Origin: Balneolaceae bacterium
GTDB taxonomy: Bacteria > Bacteroidota > Rhodothermia > Balneolales > Balneolaceae
Length of the DNA stretch: 56,294 bases
NCBI GenBank assembly: GCA_009711805.1
Contig: VEMX01000028.1
Location: forward strand, 123,307-179,600
Direction: 5' to 3'
Part shown: in pieces, positions 18,915 through 26,237 of the stretch
Position numbering within the stretch: the first letter of the stretch is position 1
How the letters are laid out: the number at the start of each line of letters is the position of its first letter
Translations under genes and position numbers: made by a program
The notes under the pieces: model-generated
Told to the model about the DNA's origin: nothing
The model's database searches: none
What the model saw: only the letters and a program-made list of their open reading frames with translations

Positions 18915-19364
18915 CTACGCAGTCCAGCTTTTTTTATTGGCATAGCCGGAAAGCCAGATAAGACCGACACCAATGAGTACAATGAGCAGCGGCATCACAG
19001 CTGCTCCCGGGCCGTACACATCAAATGAGTTACTAACAAAGAAAGAATGATACATTTGTACGATGACGGCTACCAGAGAAAGTATAAAAGCATGGCGAGC
19101 CCAACGTTTCTTGAGTAAAAGCAGCACACATCCGGCAGCACCGCTAAACACGGCAATAGCATAGGCCGCAGTAGCCCAGGCCGGACGATTGTTGAGTAGA
19201 TTCTGTTCCGTAGTTGTTAATTGTGAATAAGCTTCAGGGCTCATATATACTTCCATGAGATAAGCCATAACCCCAAGCAGGTTCCATATTAAAGCGATAG
19301 AACCCACCACCCAAAACCAGGTTGGAATCTTAATTTTTTGATCTTCAGACATAGCAGGAAACAT
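18915..19364 (-). CDS. Four-TM integral membrane protein of unknown function
   Basis: 149 residues, mostly hydrophobic. Four TM segments are evident: WFWVVGSIALIWNLLGVMAY, AAYAIAVFSGAAGCVLLLL, HAFILSLVAVIVQMYHSFFV and VMPLLIVLIGVGLIWLSGYA, with cytoplasmic-type basic loops (KKRWARH, NKKSW). Either of two Met codons (19364 or 19352, giving MSEDQKIKIP) could start; the second looks more natural. I recognise it only as a conserved small membrane protein of Bacteroidota-like genomes. Transcribed toward thrA but separated by the leader region. Confidence 0.75.
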   Translation of the reverse strand: MFPAMSEDQKIKIPTWFWVVGSIALIWNLLGVMAYLMEVYMSPEAYSQLTTTEQNLLNNRPAWATAAYAIAVFSGAAGCVLLLLKKRWARHAFILSLVAVIVQMYHSFFVSNSFDVYGPGAAVMPLLIVLIGVGLIWLSGYANKKSWTA

Positions 19365-19747
19365 TTAGTTAATGTTAATGCTCCGGCAGCCGCCTCCCTT
19401 GTAAGAATAGTATATGCTGAGAGTAGTGAAAAAGAGGCAAAAAGAAAACAGTTTTTACTTAAGTAATATGTGCAATGATGAGAATAAAGATCTATCGATT
19501 GTAAGAATTCCATATTTTTAAGGTTCTTATTAGATTTTGAACCAGAAAATACTTCCGAAACAGAAACCGAACTGAGAGAAAATGGCTGGGGAGAAAGTAA
19601 AAATGTATTTGGCCCTTGCTTAATATCTCCACAGGAACTTTGGATACAATAGATTAAAGCCTTGGCCGATGCTATTATCAATCAACCTTCCAAGGGTTTC
19701 AAACCTTAGGAGGGTTATTCTAAATAATCATAACCACATTTTAAACC
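19365..19747. other. Intergenic region with one imperfect palindrome
   Basis: No supported gene. A 130-residue open frame on the minus strand (19289-19681) overlaps the membrane-protein gene and lacks protein-like composition. An imperfect hairpin, AACCTTCCAAGGGTTT with AAACCTTAGGAGGGTT, spans 19684-19716, just upstream of the next gene. Confidence 0.4.
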
Positions 19748-20197
19748 ATGCCATCATATCTTTCCCAATTGTTGGATGACATTCGCGCCGCTCACCGTGC
19801 AGATGATTCAAGGGGAGAAAAACCGGAGCCCGACTCGTTGGAAGATCATTTCAGGGAAGTTGATCGGTGGACTTCCGGAGATGCTGAACATGCATTAAGC
19901 TATTATTGTGGACTGGATGCGGAGGCCTTTCCACCGCATGATCAACTCCGTGAGAAAGAGGTCAAGAAAATATGTGATGCCTTTACGGCCATGCTCCATT
20001 CCTGGGGATTTTATGTGGATTTGCCCGATGGGTTACCCCTGCACAGGGAGTACCAATTGATGGTAGGATTGTTGGACCATGAATGTACTCCAGTAAATAC
20101 CGGAATGTTTGTATTCGATTTCTGCACCGGCTACGCCCCTGGCTGCGAATTGAAAGAGTTTTGCCCATGCCTGGAAATTTGGGAGGATGAGGGCTGA
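19748..20197 (+). CDS. Hypothetical protein, acidic, cysteine-containing C-terminus
   Basis: 149 residues, soluble, acidic, no signal peptide or TM. The N-terminal half is helical and charged (LLDDIRAAHRADDSRGEKPEPD). The C-terminal half has four cysteines (HECTP, DFCTGYAPGCELKEFCPC) that could bind metal or form disulfides; this spacing does not match a family I know. The ATG at 19748 is preceded by GGAGGG further upstream in the hairpin. It stands alone between unrelated genes. Confidence 0.65.
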   Translation: MPSYLSQLLDDIRAAHRADDSRGEKPEPDSLEDHFREVDRWTSGDAEHALSYYCGLDAEAFPPHDQLREKEVKKICDAFTAMLHSWGFYVDLPDGLPLHREYQLMVGLLDHECTPVNTGMFVFDFCTGYAPGCELKEFCPCLEIWEDEG

Positions 20198-20292
20198 TCG
20201 TTTGTTTAATGAGCCTCCTGGATGTGGTTTTTGGATTGGGTGATATAGTGATTGAGTCAATGAATCAATGAGCAAATCACTCAATCCCCAAC

Positions 20293-20475
20293 TCAATACA
20301 AAAACCCAAACAACCAAAGCGGAATCTTATCCCCGGAAGCCTCTTCCAGGCCGTCGGCGGCAATAAATGCATTGGGCACTCCATGGATTTGCTCGCGGGT
20401 TTTGGAGGGGCCGTCCACTTCGAATGTCCAGGTATCATCCACCATAAAATCGGCAAAACGGGAGGCCGTAACCTT
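20293..20475 (-). pseudogene. C-terminal remnant of an AAA-type ATPase (DUF4143-like family), minus copy
   Basis: Read from about 20475 down to TGA at 20293, the minus strand gives VTASRFADFMVDDTWTFEV, then GPSKTREQIHGVPNAFIAAD and the terminal KIPLWLFGFLY. That ending is characteristic of a family of prokaryotic AAA ATPases with DUF4143-like C-termini. No ATPase domain is present: the frame runs into stops upstream, where the sequence becomes the oppositely oriented copy at 20459-20689. Confidence 0.65.
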
Positions 20476-20689
20476 TTTCCTGAACCAGTTGCGAAATGCA
20501 GGTCATTCCATAGCAATGGCTAAACAAGGGGATTTCATAGTGGATGGAAAATGGACGTTTGAAATCGGCGGTCCCTCCAAAGACGATCATTAAATCAAAA
20601 ATATGGATAACGCCTGGCTGGCCCTGGATGACCTGGAACATGCTTTCCTGAATCGAATCCCTCTCTGGTTGTTCGGCTTCTTGTATTAA
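20459..20689 (+). pseudogene. C-terminal remnant of an AAA-type ATPase (DUF4143-like family), plus copy
   Basis: The plus strand reads REAVTFFLNQLRNAGHSIAM, GDFIVDGKWTFEIGGPSK, then an in-frame TAA (aligned with a Gln codon in the other copy), then IKNMDNAWLALDDLEHAF and RIPLWLFGFLY with stop at 20687. By hand it matches the minus copy at about 30 of 53 positions. The Walker A/B region is absent. This is a decayed tail of a paralogous ATPase, joined head to head with the minus copy. Confidence 0.65.
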
Positions 20690-20715
20690 AGAATTTTTTG
20701 AGTTGATGAATTCTG

Positions 20716-20755
20716 CAAATCAACAAATCAACAAATCAGCAAATCAGCAAATCAA
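20716..20755. repeat. Five tandem copies of an 8-bp repeat
   Basis: CAAATCAA, CAAATCAA, CAAATCAG, CAAATCAG, CAAATCAA in series, three bases after the stop of the 20758-21972 gene. A scrambled version of similar words (gattgag, aatcaatgagcaaatcact) occurs at 20247-20290, on the other side of the two ATPase remnants. Confidence 0.8.
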
Positions 20756-20757
20756 AC

Positions 20758-21972
20758 CTACTCCACCTTCTTTTTTACCATTTCATACAGCTCTTTTACT
20801 TTCTCTGGGTTTACTCCATATTTAGCAGACAGGGTATCCAGGTCGGGTGTTTCACGGTTGTTGATGTATGGGATAAGCTCGCCAAGCAGCCCGTTCATTT
20901 GGTCCAGGTTCGGCTGTTCTACCGGCTGGGAGTCTTTAGCAAATAAATGATCATATGGGTTTAACTTAATCTCCTTTTTCAGGATGTTGGAAGCCGTTGC
21001 TATCATCCCCACATTTACGCGTTCATCCGGAGTATGCGAAAAAGTATAGCCCAGGTGGTTAAGTACATCCAGGAGCTGGCGGAAGCCGGAATCTGTCATG
21101 GCGAAGAGATACATCATCCGGTCCATTTCATCATAAAAAGCCGCACTGTAGTGAGGGAACTCTCCTCCTTCTTTCAGGGAAAGTTTATATACGCCCTGGT
21201 TGTACTCTACCAGGAAATTTTTTCTAAACAGTTCGGAATTAAAGGCTCCATCTATTTTATATAGCGCATTGTTGTTTACCAACTGGTGTTCGTTATGAAA
21301 AGTAAGGGGTGAGTTACTGCCTGCAATAAGCATACTAAAAGCAATGGGTTTTTCTTCTAGATCTTCCATCACCTCCTCGCCGGTCTCGTACCAGTCGCCG
21401 TTAGCCTCGTTGGCATAAAAGAAGATATCTTCCGGTTCAAAACCGTTAAAGTGCAGTATGGGCCCGTAGGTTTGCCAGCATTCACCGTTAAATCCGATGA
21501 GGTTGAACCAGAGCAATGGCGTCTCACTTAGCAGGATAGACGTGATGCTGGGCGAGTAGAGCAGGTAGCGGTCTTCGGTTAAAATGTCGCGCATCTCAAA
21601 GAAATCCGGTGCGGGTTGATCGGTAATACTGGCGAAGCTGTACCGCCAGGGATGTTTGGTTTGTGCACCAAGAAACGCTTTTTCTTTGGCCGAAAGAACA
21701 TTCAAACCAGAATGGTTCAGGTATTTGCGAATCAGGCCACCCTTCTTAAAAATACGGTGCGCAATATACTGGCTTGTTAACATTCCTCTCCATTCTTTCG
21801 GCATATCTTTAATAATATGCCGGAACGGCTGAAGCCTTCGCTTGCTTTCTTTGGCTAATTTGGATGTACGTGCCGCATAGTGAATTAAAAAATTGTCAAT
21901 TACGGTTCCGGTAAAAGTCGAGTTTTGCCGGCAAACTTTCAGAATATGTTGATAATTTTTTGTCATGGTCAA
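20758..21972 (-). CDS. Conserved hypothetical protein, 404 residues
   Basis: Soluble protein with no signal peptide or TM. The first 90 residues are basic and helical (AARTSKLAKESKRRLQPF). The middle is mixed alpha/beta with aromatic motifs (LLWFNLIGFNGECWQTYGPILHF, SAAFYDEMDRMMYLFAM). The C-terminus has a helical, possibly helix-turn-helix segment (LSAKYGVNPEKVKELYEMVKKK). I do not recognise a catalytic motif. Starts at ATG 21972 (MTMTKN); a second ATG two codons later is equally possible. Its downstream neighbour is the tandem repeat. Confidence 0.7.
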   Translation of the reverse strand: MTMTKNYQHILKVCRQNSTFTGTVIDNFLIHYAARTSKLAKESKRRLQPFRHIIKDMPKEWRGMLTSQYIAHRIFKKGGLIRKYLNHSGLNVLSAKEKAFLGAQTKHPWRYSFASITDQPAPDFFEMRDILTEDRYLLYSPSITSILLSETPLLWFNLIGFNGECWQTYGPILHFNGFEPEDIFFYANEANGDWYETGEEVMEDLEEKPIAFSMLIAGSNSPLTFHNEHQLVNNNALYKIDGAFNSELFRKNFLVEYNQGVYKLSLKEGGEFPHYSAAFYDEMDRMMYLFAMTDSGFRQLLDVLNHLGYTFSHTPDERVNVGMIATASNILKKEIKLNPYDHLFAKDSQPVEQPNLDQMNGLLGELIPYINNRETPDLDTLSAKYGVNPEKVKELYEMVKKKVE

Positions 21973-22087
21973 TTACAAATGTACGTAATATGAAGGTAGA
22001 ATATATAAGGGGAGATGATTTTTTTAAATATTTTGTAAGATATTGGTTTTTAAGCGCTCTTACTAAGTAAGTCGAAAATATTTTGCC

Positions 22088-22305
22088 TTAACCCGGATTA
22101 TTCATTAAGAAATTTAATCGTACGCAAGGCGAAGTGGAAATGGGAACGGTGAGTACCCCAATTTTCACTTGAACGCAGCGTACGGGGAAATTTCACCACC
22201 TAATCCGTACCTCAAAATTGGGCTATTACATAAAGCAATTCAACGATAATATATTCAAGTATATAGATCGCCATTTTGCATCCATTCGTGAATAATTCGG
22301 GTTAA
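22088..22305. mobile_element. TTAA-flanked inverted-repeat element (MITE-like)
   Basis: TTAA at 22088-22091 and 22302-22305 flank a 210-bp unit whose ends CCCGGATTATTCA (22092) and TGAATAATTCGGG (ending 22301) are inverted repeats with one mismatch. Inside is a long imperfect palindrome: AAATTT...GTACGC...AAGTGGAAATGGG pairs with CCCAATTTTCACTT...GCGTAC...AAATTT over about 22110-22197. No protein is encoded. TTAA on both sides suggests a TTAA-targeting transposase acted on it; the family is not identified. Confidence 0.6.
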
Positions 22306-22850
22306 AAGAGTTGGTAACCCTTGGGGGTTGTCCAATTTAGTTAGTCAGCAATTTTTACATCTTTTTAATGGCTATGCCCAAGCCTACAACAAAAATACAA
22401 TCGCAAAGGCAGCCTTTTTATTCCAAATTTTAACCGCAAAGTCATCAACTTCGATAAATACTTCACCCGGCTCAGCCTATAATATGCTGCAGAACCTAAA
22501 ACACTATGATGGCCGCGCTGGCGATTTCTCGGAATTTATAATACGTATCGAGAAACACATTGACGAGGTATATTTGGCCGAAGGCATTCATCAGCTTATG
22601 GGATAATCGAACCTTAGAGGAATTGTCCCGATCTGGTGTGAAGGATCATTTTTACACTCGCAAAGACTAAGATATTCTGCCTTTCAAAGACCATCTCAAG
22701 AAGAACAGTTTAATACATTATTTCTGCTCGTTCTGTAGGGCTTCCGGAATATTGGTAACTATATGATGTCACACCAAAAAGGTTAAAAAGATATTAAAAG
22801 AACGTTGTGGAAGTAGAAAGTAAACTCTTATATTTGTGCCTCTCAAAAAA
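22306..22850. other. Intergenic region upstream of tRNA-Leu, no confident gene
   Basis: A 92-residue open frame from TTG 22328 to 22606 exists, but I see no family motif or start context. The rest holds short A/T-rich sequence leading to the tRNA promoter. It may be decayed mobile DNA next to the inverted-repeat element. Confidence 0.35.
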
Positions 22851-22936
22851 GCCAAAGTGGCGGAATTGGTAGACGCGATGGATTCAAAATCCATTGAGCT
22901 TCAACGCTCGTGTGGGTTCGAGTCCCACCTTTGGTA
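22851..22936 (+). tRNA. tRNA-Leu (anticodon CAA)
   Basis: An 86-base class-II tRNA. The acceptor arms GCCAAAG (22851-22857) and CTTTGGT (22929-22935) pair with a G-U at the first position; the discriminator is A. The D-loop has GGTAGAC, the anticodon arm ATGGA/TCCAT has loop TTCAAAA (anticodon CAA, reads UUG), a long variable arm follows (GAGCTTCAACGCTC), and the T-arm is GTGGG TTCGAGT CCCAC. CCA is not encoded. Its last 17 bases are the left attachment site of the integrated element. Confidence 0.95.
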
Positions 22937-22937
22937 C
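22920..22937 (+). other. attL: 18-bp direct repeat at the tRNA-Leu 3' end
   Basis: GAGTCCCACCTTTGGTAC, spanning the T-arm and acceptor 3' strand of the tRNA, is repeated exactly at 28552-28569. tRNA 3' ends are classic targets of tyrosine integrases, and an integrase gene lies at the other end of the interval. Confidence 0.85.
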
Positions 22938-22985
22938 TACATAAGACTGCTTAATATCTTTTAATGTATTGAGTAGCAATGATTT

Positions 22986-23031
22986 AGCCTGATTGTAAAG
23001 TCATCGTTGGTAAAACAATCGGGCTTTTTTA
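22986..23031 (+). terminator. Intrinsic terminator downstream of tRNA-Leu, inside the element
   Basis: AGCCTGATTGT (22986-22996) pairs with ACAATCGGGCT (23015-23025), followed by six T. The loop is long (18 bases). It would end the tRNA transcript before it reads into the element against its genes. Confidence 0.75.
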
Positions 23032-23095
23032 TGCCTTTTAGTACCATTTCTTGATGCTGAATAATGACTATAAATCGGGGCATTAAATAGGGTAC

Positions 23096-23278
23096 TTATT
23101 CTGCTTTACTCTCACATACTACAAAAAATAATTCTCTCAAAGGTATGCGTTCCTGTGCGTGAAGTTTTGCCCTATCAAATTTTGATAAAGCACATGTGAA
23201 AGCACTTGATACGGCATTCCTGATAAAATAGTGATAAGCATAAAAAACCGCCTTCATATTTTCCATGTAAGCGGTCAT
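23096..23278 (-). CDS. Small hypothetical protein of the element
   Basis: 60 residues from ATG 23278 (MTAYMENMKAVFYAYHYF) to TAA. The same frame is open about 30 codons further upstream, with protein-like composition (AIKKANSCLNPDFSQYLTLTQFE) but no ATG, GTG or TTG, back to just after the stop of the next gene at 23364. The real protein may therefore be longer, through an unusual start, a frameshift or a lost start codon. No family recognised. Confidence 0.45.
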   Translation of the reverse strand: MTAYMENMKAVFYAYHYFIRNAVSSAFTCALSKFDRAKLHAQERIPLRELFFVVCESKAE

Positions 23279-23363
23279 CTCGAATTGAGTAAGGGTAAGG
23301 TATTGGCTAAAATCGGGGTTTAGGCAGGAATTAGCCTTTTTTATAGCGTTCGAAAAACAATTC

Positions 23364-23558
23364 TCATTTACGTTTCAATTCATAAACCTTAGATCTGCAT
23401 CCTGATTCTGAAACATTTTCAGATATTAAGATCTTCTCAAATCGTTCGGGGTGCTTCACTTGTTCACTGCTATCAAAGATAACACGTTCAATTGTTGGTA
23501 ACGCTTCGGGGTTGGTTACTGCTTCGATTTTATCAAGTCTATTATTAAGTGCTTTCAT
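23364..23558 (-). CDS. Small hypothetical protein of the element (MKAxNNRLD paralog 2)
   Basis: 64 residues from ATG 23558, starting MKALNNRLDKIEA and ending SGCRSKVYELKRK. A longer frame to 23597 exists, but this start mirrors that of the neighbouring small gene (MKAINNRLDRLEN), indicating two related proteins. It overlaps that gene by 14 bases. The N-terminal half is a probable coiled coil. Role unknown; possibly involved in element regulation or packaging of the operon's other small proteins. Confidence 0.55.
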   Translation of the reverse strand: MKALNNRLDKIEAVTNPEALPTIERVIFDSSEQVKHPERFEKILISENVSESGCRSKVYELKRK

Positions 23559-23706
23559 ATCCTTTAAAATTAGGTTTAAGAAATTCAGGTACATCATTCA
23601 CAATTAGCGTTCTGCCCTCCAGCTTTAACCGATATTTTTTATTTCCGGTATCATCTTTTGGAAGTTCATTTTCCAGCCTGTCAAGTCGGTTGTTTATTGC
23701 TTTCAT
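23545..23706 (-). CDS. Small hypothetical protein of the element (MKAxNNRLD paralog 1)
   Basis: 53 residues, shorter than common gene-finder cut-offs. ATG at 23706 overlaps the upstream gene's TGA (ATGA), the standard coupled arrangement in this operon. It reads MKAINNRLDRLENELPKDD, then a beta-like segment (KKYRLKLEGRTLIVNDVPEF), and stops with TAA at 23547-23545. Its first 13 residues nearly match those of the next gene downstream, so the pair probably arose by duplication. No known domain. Confidence 0.55.
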   Translation of the reverse strand: MKAINNRLDRLENELPKDDTGNKKYRLKLEGRTLIVNDVPEFLKPNFKGYEST

Positions 23707-23963
23707 CCTACTTTGCGTAAATTTTGGTGTTCTTCGAGAGCTTCGATTCTCTCGATAATTTCATTTTGTTCGATCAAATTAGAAAGACGACCGATTGCGT
23801 TACTCATGGCATACGTCGCCTGTATTTTTAACTGCATCTTATCACGGTCGATGTCATCGTCAAGAATAACACGCTCAATCTGTTTTATGCAGTCGGTGAG
23901 TCTTAATTCTGCATCCTTTAGGTTTAGGGCTTTTCTGCTTCGACGTTGTTTGTAAGTTCCCAT
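23703..23963 (-). CDS. Hypothetical helical protein of the element
   Basis: 86 residues beginning MGTYKQRRSRKALNLKD, a basic N-terminus followed by amphipathic helices (LRLTDCIKQIERVILDDDIDRDKMQLK; LSNLIEQNEIIERIEALEEHQ). Coupled to the next small gene by ATGA. It could be a DNA-binding or coiled-coil accessory protein; no family assigned. Confidence 0.6.
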   Translation of the reverse strand: MGTYKQRRSRKALNLKDAELRLTDCIKQIERVILDDDIDRDKMQLKIQATYAMSNAIGRLSNLIEQNEIIERIEALEEHQNLRKVG

Positions 23964-24037
23964 TATTTCGGCTTAGTTTTTTGTTAATATCTGCATTTAA
24001 AGAACTGTGAAGGGCATTTTTGATACCCCCCACATTC

Positions 24038-24295
24038 CTATGCTTCAATCTCTTTGCTAAGGCTGTCTTTCTCATCCTTCAGCTTCAAATATGCCCGTTC
24101 TGCCTTGCTAACATCACTTTCGGTACATTCACCTGCTTTGTGACCGGCTTGGGCTTGTAGGTAGTTATCGTATGCGTTCTGAAGGTCGCTATCAATTGAT
24201 GACTGCCTATCCTGAAGTGCTTTCAGTTCCTCACGTGCGTTGCGTTCCTTCGATCTTAATTCCTGTTTTTTTTGCTTAGTAGTTTCGTAATTCAT
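24038..24295 (-). CDS. Coiled-coil hypothetical protein of the element
   Basis: 85 residues, almost entirely charged helix (KKQELRSKERNAREELKAL, ERAYLKLKDEKDSLSKEIEA) with no hydrophobic core or TM: a predicted coiled coil. It starts with ATG 24295, 17 bases after the primase-like gene, and probably belongs to the same transcript. Function unknown. Confidence 0.6.
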   Translation of the reverse strand: MNYETTKQKKQELRSKERNAREELKALQDRQSSIDSDLQNAYDNYLQAQAGHKAGECTESDVSKAERAYLKLKDEKDSLSKEIEA

Positions 24296-24312
24296 GTGTG
24301 TTGGTTTAGTTA

Positions 24313-25311
24313 TTAATTAAGATGAAAATCCCATTCCGACGGATAACCACGTTCATCAAAAATTTCACCTGTATAGGGATTGTATCCATAGGGTGCATTT
24401 TCTTGAGCTTCATATTTGCCTTGTAACGCTCTATCTTTTTGTGAGTAGTGTATCGGGTCGCTTTTAGTAAGCTCTATTCCGTGAACCTTGCATAGGTGGA
24501 AAAATGAAGCAATCGTGATGCCGTTGCGGTTCGATTTTAAACACTTATTGTATTGAACATCACACTCACGGGAATTGTAGTCGGGGTGCCATTGGCTAAC
24601 CCTGTGAAATAAAGATCTGCCAGATTCTCCAAACTCTTCAGATAAGGCAAAACCAACTTTAAGCCAGTTATCGTAACTATCTGTAATATCGGTGTGAGTC
24701 ATTGAAATTTTATCGACAAGCTCTTCCACTTTTTCCCGATTATTTCTTCCAGTCGGTCGGGTGCTGGTATTGTCAATCGTATAGGTGAAGACTTCAGCAT
24801 CTACATTGAAATAAGGGTCGGGGTCATAACTGATAAAACGAAATGATGCTACATTCGAGGGTGCGGGGTCAATGGTTATGCCTGTATTGCTGAAGGCTTT
24901 CTGTATAGCTCTGAAATGGGCTTTGTGCTGGTCTTTATGCTTAATTGGTATCAAACCCCACAATCCATTGCCCGACGTGCTGTAACTCAAATATGCGACG
25001 TATGGGATATGCTGAATTTTAAACTTCAGGTCATCCATGTTGACAGCGTTATCTTTGCTATCAATATCAAACTGAATAAGTCCAGAATGTTCAATCATTC
25101 CCGATTCACCTCTATTGCTAAAAGTACCTGAAGGTGTGATACCTGATAAAGATCTCTTCTTAACTTGATACGCTTCACCTGATAAACAACGTAATTGCTG
25201 AATAACATCACTGTTATCATTCCTTAGCCAGTCCAGCAAGTTCACACTGGTAGGTGCATCTGGTTTCCGCACTGAAGGGAAAGACGATATTTTAACATCT
25301 AATCTATTCAC
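24313..25311 (-). CDS. VirE_N (BT4734-like) plus PriCT-type replication/primase-like protein
   Basis: 332 residues. The N-terminal part (LIQFDIDSKDN, YVAYLSYSTSGNGLWGLIPI, FRAIQKAFSNTGITIDPAPS, SFRFISYDPDPYFN) matches the BT4734/VirE N-terminal domain, an archaeo-eukaryotic-primase-like fold common on Bacteroidota mobile elements. The C-terminal region near 205-285 (ITDSYDNWLKVGFALSEEFG, GRSLFHRVSQWHPDYNSREC, ITIASFFHLCKVHGI) looks like a PriCT-2 domain. The helicase domain often found with this pair is absent. It probably primes replication of the excised element. Start overlaps the upstream gene's stop by 4 bases. Confidence 0.75.
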   Translation of the reverse strand: MNRLDVKISSFPSVRKPDAPTSVNLLDWLRNDNSDVIQQLRCLSGEAYQVKKRSLSGITPSGTFSNRGESGMIEHSGLIQFDIDSKDNAVNMDDLKFKIQHIPYVAYLSYSTSGNGLWGLIPIKHKDQHKAHFRAIQKAFSNTGITIDPAPSNVASFRFISYDPDPYFNVDAEVFTYTIDNTSTRPTGRNNREKVEELVDKISMTHTDITDSYDNWLKVGFALSEEFGESGRSLFHRVSQWHPDYNSRECDVQYNKCLKSNRNGITIASFFHLCKVHGIELTKSDPIHYSQKDRALQGKYEAQENAPYGYNPYTGEIFDERGYPSEWDFHLN

Positions 25312-25850
25312 GGGGCAAAATTCTGAAACGCTTTTAAATCTGAATTACTCATTTTTTTTTCTTGAGCCTTTTCTTTTTCTGCTTCTTTTTCTTCTTCCTT
25401 TTCCTCTTCTTCTTCTTCAGGGGTATCAATAGTGCTTTGATAGTCTAACCTTACCCTATTGGCAGGGCTTAAATCAGGGTTTTCACGAATAAATGTATTC
25501 CAGAGTCCTGATTCCTTTAAATCCTTTATGTAGCGCTTATGTGGGGGTGAATTAGGATTTAGCTTACCATATTGTTCACGAATGAACTGAGTAAGGAACC
25601 ATCTGCCATTGCCCAAGTTTCTTAAACGCTCTTCACCTGAATTAACTTTCTTTTGTAGCTCTTCAGGATTGACGTTTAAACCGTGCATCCGTTCTGCATA
25701 CAGAAGTTCACCTTCCATCTCAAATTGCCCTATGGTATCGCACTTTAATTGTAAGAACATCCAGAAAAGGCGTTCATCAGGATTTAGTTTCAAAAAATGT
25801 CCTGCATCCAGTAAAGCAGAGTCCATAAAGCGTTTACGTTGCTTAATCAT
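25308..25850 (-). CDS. Replication-initiator-like protein with acidic/basic tail
   Basis: 180 residues. The N-terminal 110 residues (KRFMDSALLDAGHFLKLNPDERLFWMFLQLKCDTIGQFE) resemble the winged-helix N-termini of phage and ICE replication proteins (the 'LSP.YKLFW..L...CD..G' pattern). The C-terminal third is low complexity: a run of glutamates and lysines (residues about 145-165). It begins directly after the TAG of the winged-helix gene and overlaps the VirE_N gene by 4 bases, so all three form a replication operon. Family assignment is from memory of the pattern. Confidence 0.6.
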   Translation of the reverse strand: MIKQRKRFMDSALLDAGHFLKLNPDERLFWMFLQLKCDTIGQFEMEGELLYAERMHGLNVNPEELQKKVNSGEERLRNLGNGRWFLTQFIREQYGKLNPNSPPHKRYIKDLKESGLWNTFIRENPDLSPANRVRLDYQSTIDTPEEEEEEKEEEKEAEKEKAQEKKMSNSDLKAFQNFAP

Positions 25851-26174
25851 CTAAACCCCCCAAGCCTTTGTAGGGAATAAATCGGGTGTGCTTACCTTTG
25901 GCAGATCTTCAGGTTTTGCAGAATAATATTTCGCCTTGTGTCCTGTGATTTTGCAGGGCTTTTCATAAACAACTATAACTTTGTTTTGCTCTTCGAGTTT
26001 AGCCAGATAGCGAGTCAGATTTGCCCGTATAATGCCAGTCTTTACACTTAGCATCATAGACGTTGCTGGGGCTTTCTTCAGTTCCTCTATGGTCAATATT
26101 ATTTGATTCTTTTTTTTGCTCTGAGTCATCATTGTTACAAGTTTTTTTACCAGTGTTTTACCTATCATCATCAA
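25851..26174 (-). CDS. Winged-helix DNA-binding protein of the element
   Basis: Up to 107 residues; an alternative start at 26132 (MMTQSKKKNQIILTIEELKK) gives 93 and may be the real one. The segment TSMMLSVKTGIIRANLTRYLAKLEEQNKVIVVYEKPCKITGHKAKYYS reads as helix-turn-helix followed by a beta wing. Likely a regulator or replication accessory factor of the element. The motif AACTTGTAAC lies immediately upstream of the 26132 start. Confidence 0.6.
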   Translation of the reverse strand: MMMIGKTLVKKLVTMMTQSKKKNQIILTIEELKKAPATSMMLSVKTGIIRANLTRYLAKLEEQNKVIVVYEKPCKITGHKAKYYSAKPEDLPKVSTPDLFPTKAWGV

Positions 26175-26237
26175 TTATCATTACAAATAACTGATTTATC
26201 ATTGTTTACGCTTTTTAGTTTATACCATAGCATAGAG

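Noticed and set aside
19289-19681. 130-residue open frame upstream of the membrane-protein gene
   Set aside because: Overlaps a real gene's start and has poor composition; treated as non-coding.
22328-22606. 92-residue open frame between the inverted-repeat element and tRNA-Leu
   Set aside because: Only a TTG start and no recognisable motif; could be a remnant, but evidence is too thin for a gene call.
23875-24075. 66-residue basic open frame between two element genes
   Set aside because: Overlaps both neighbours in other frames (by 89 and 38 bases) where the alternatives are more protein-like.
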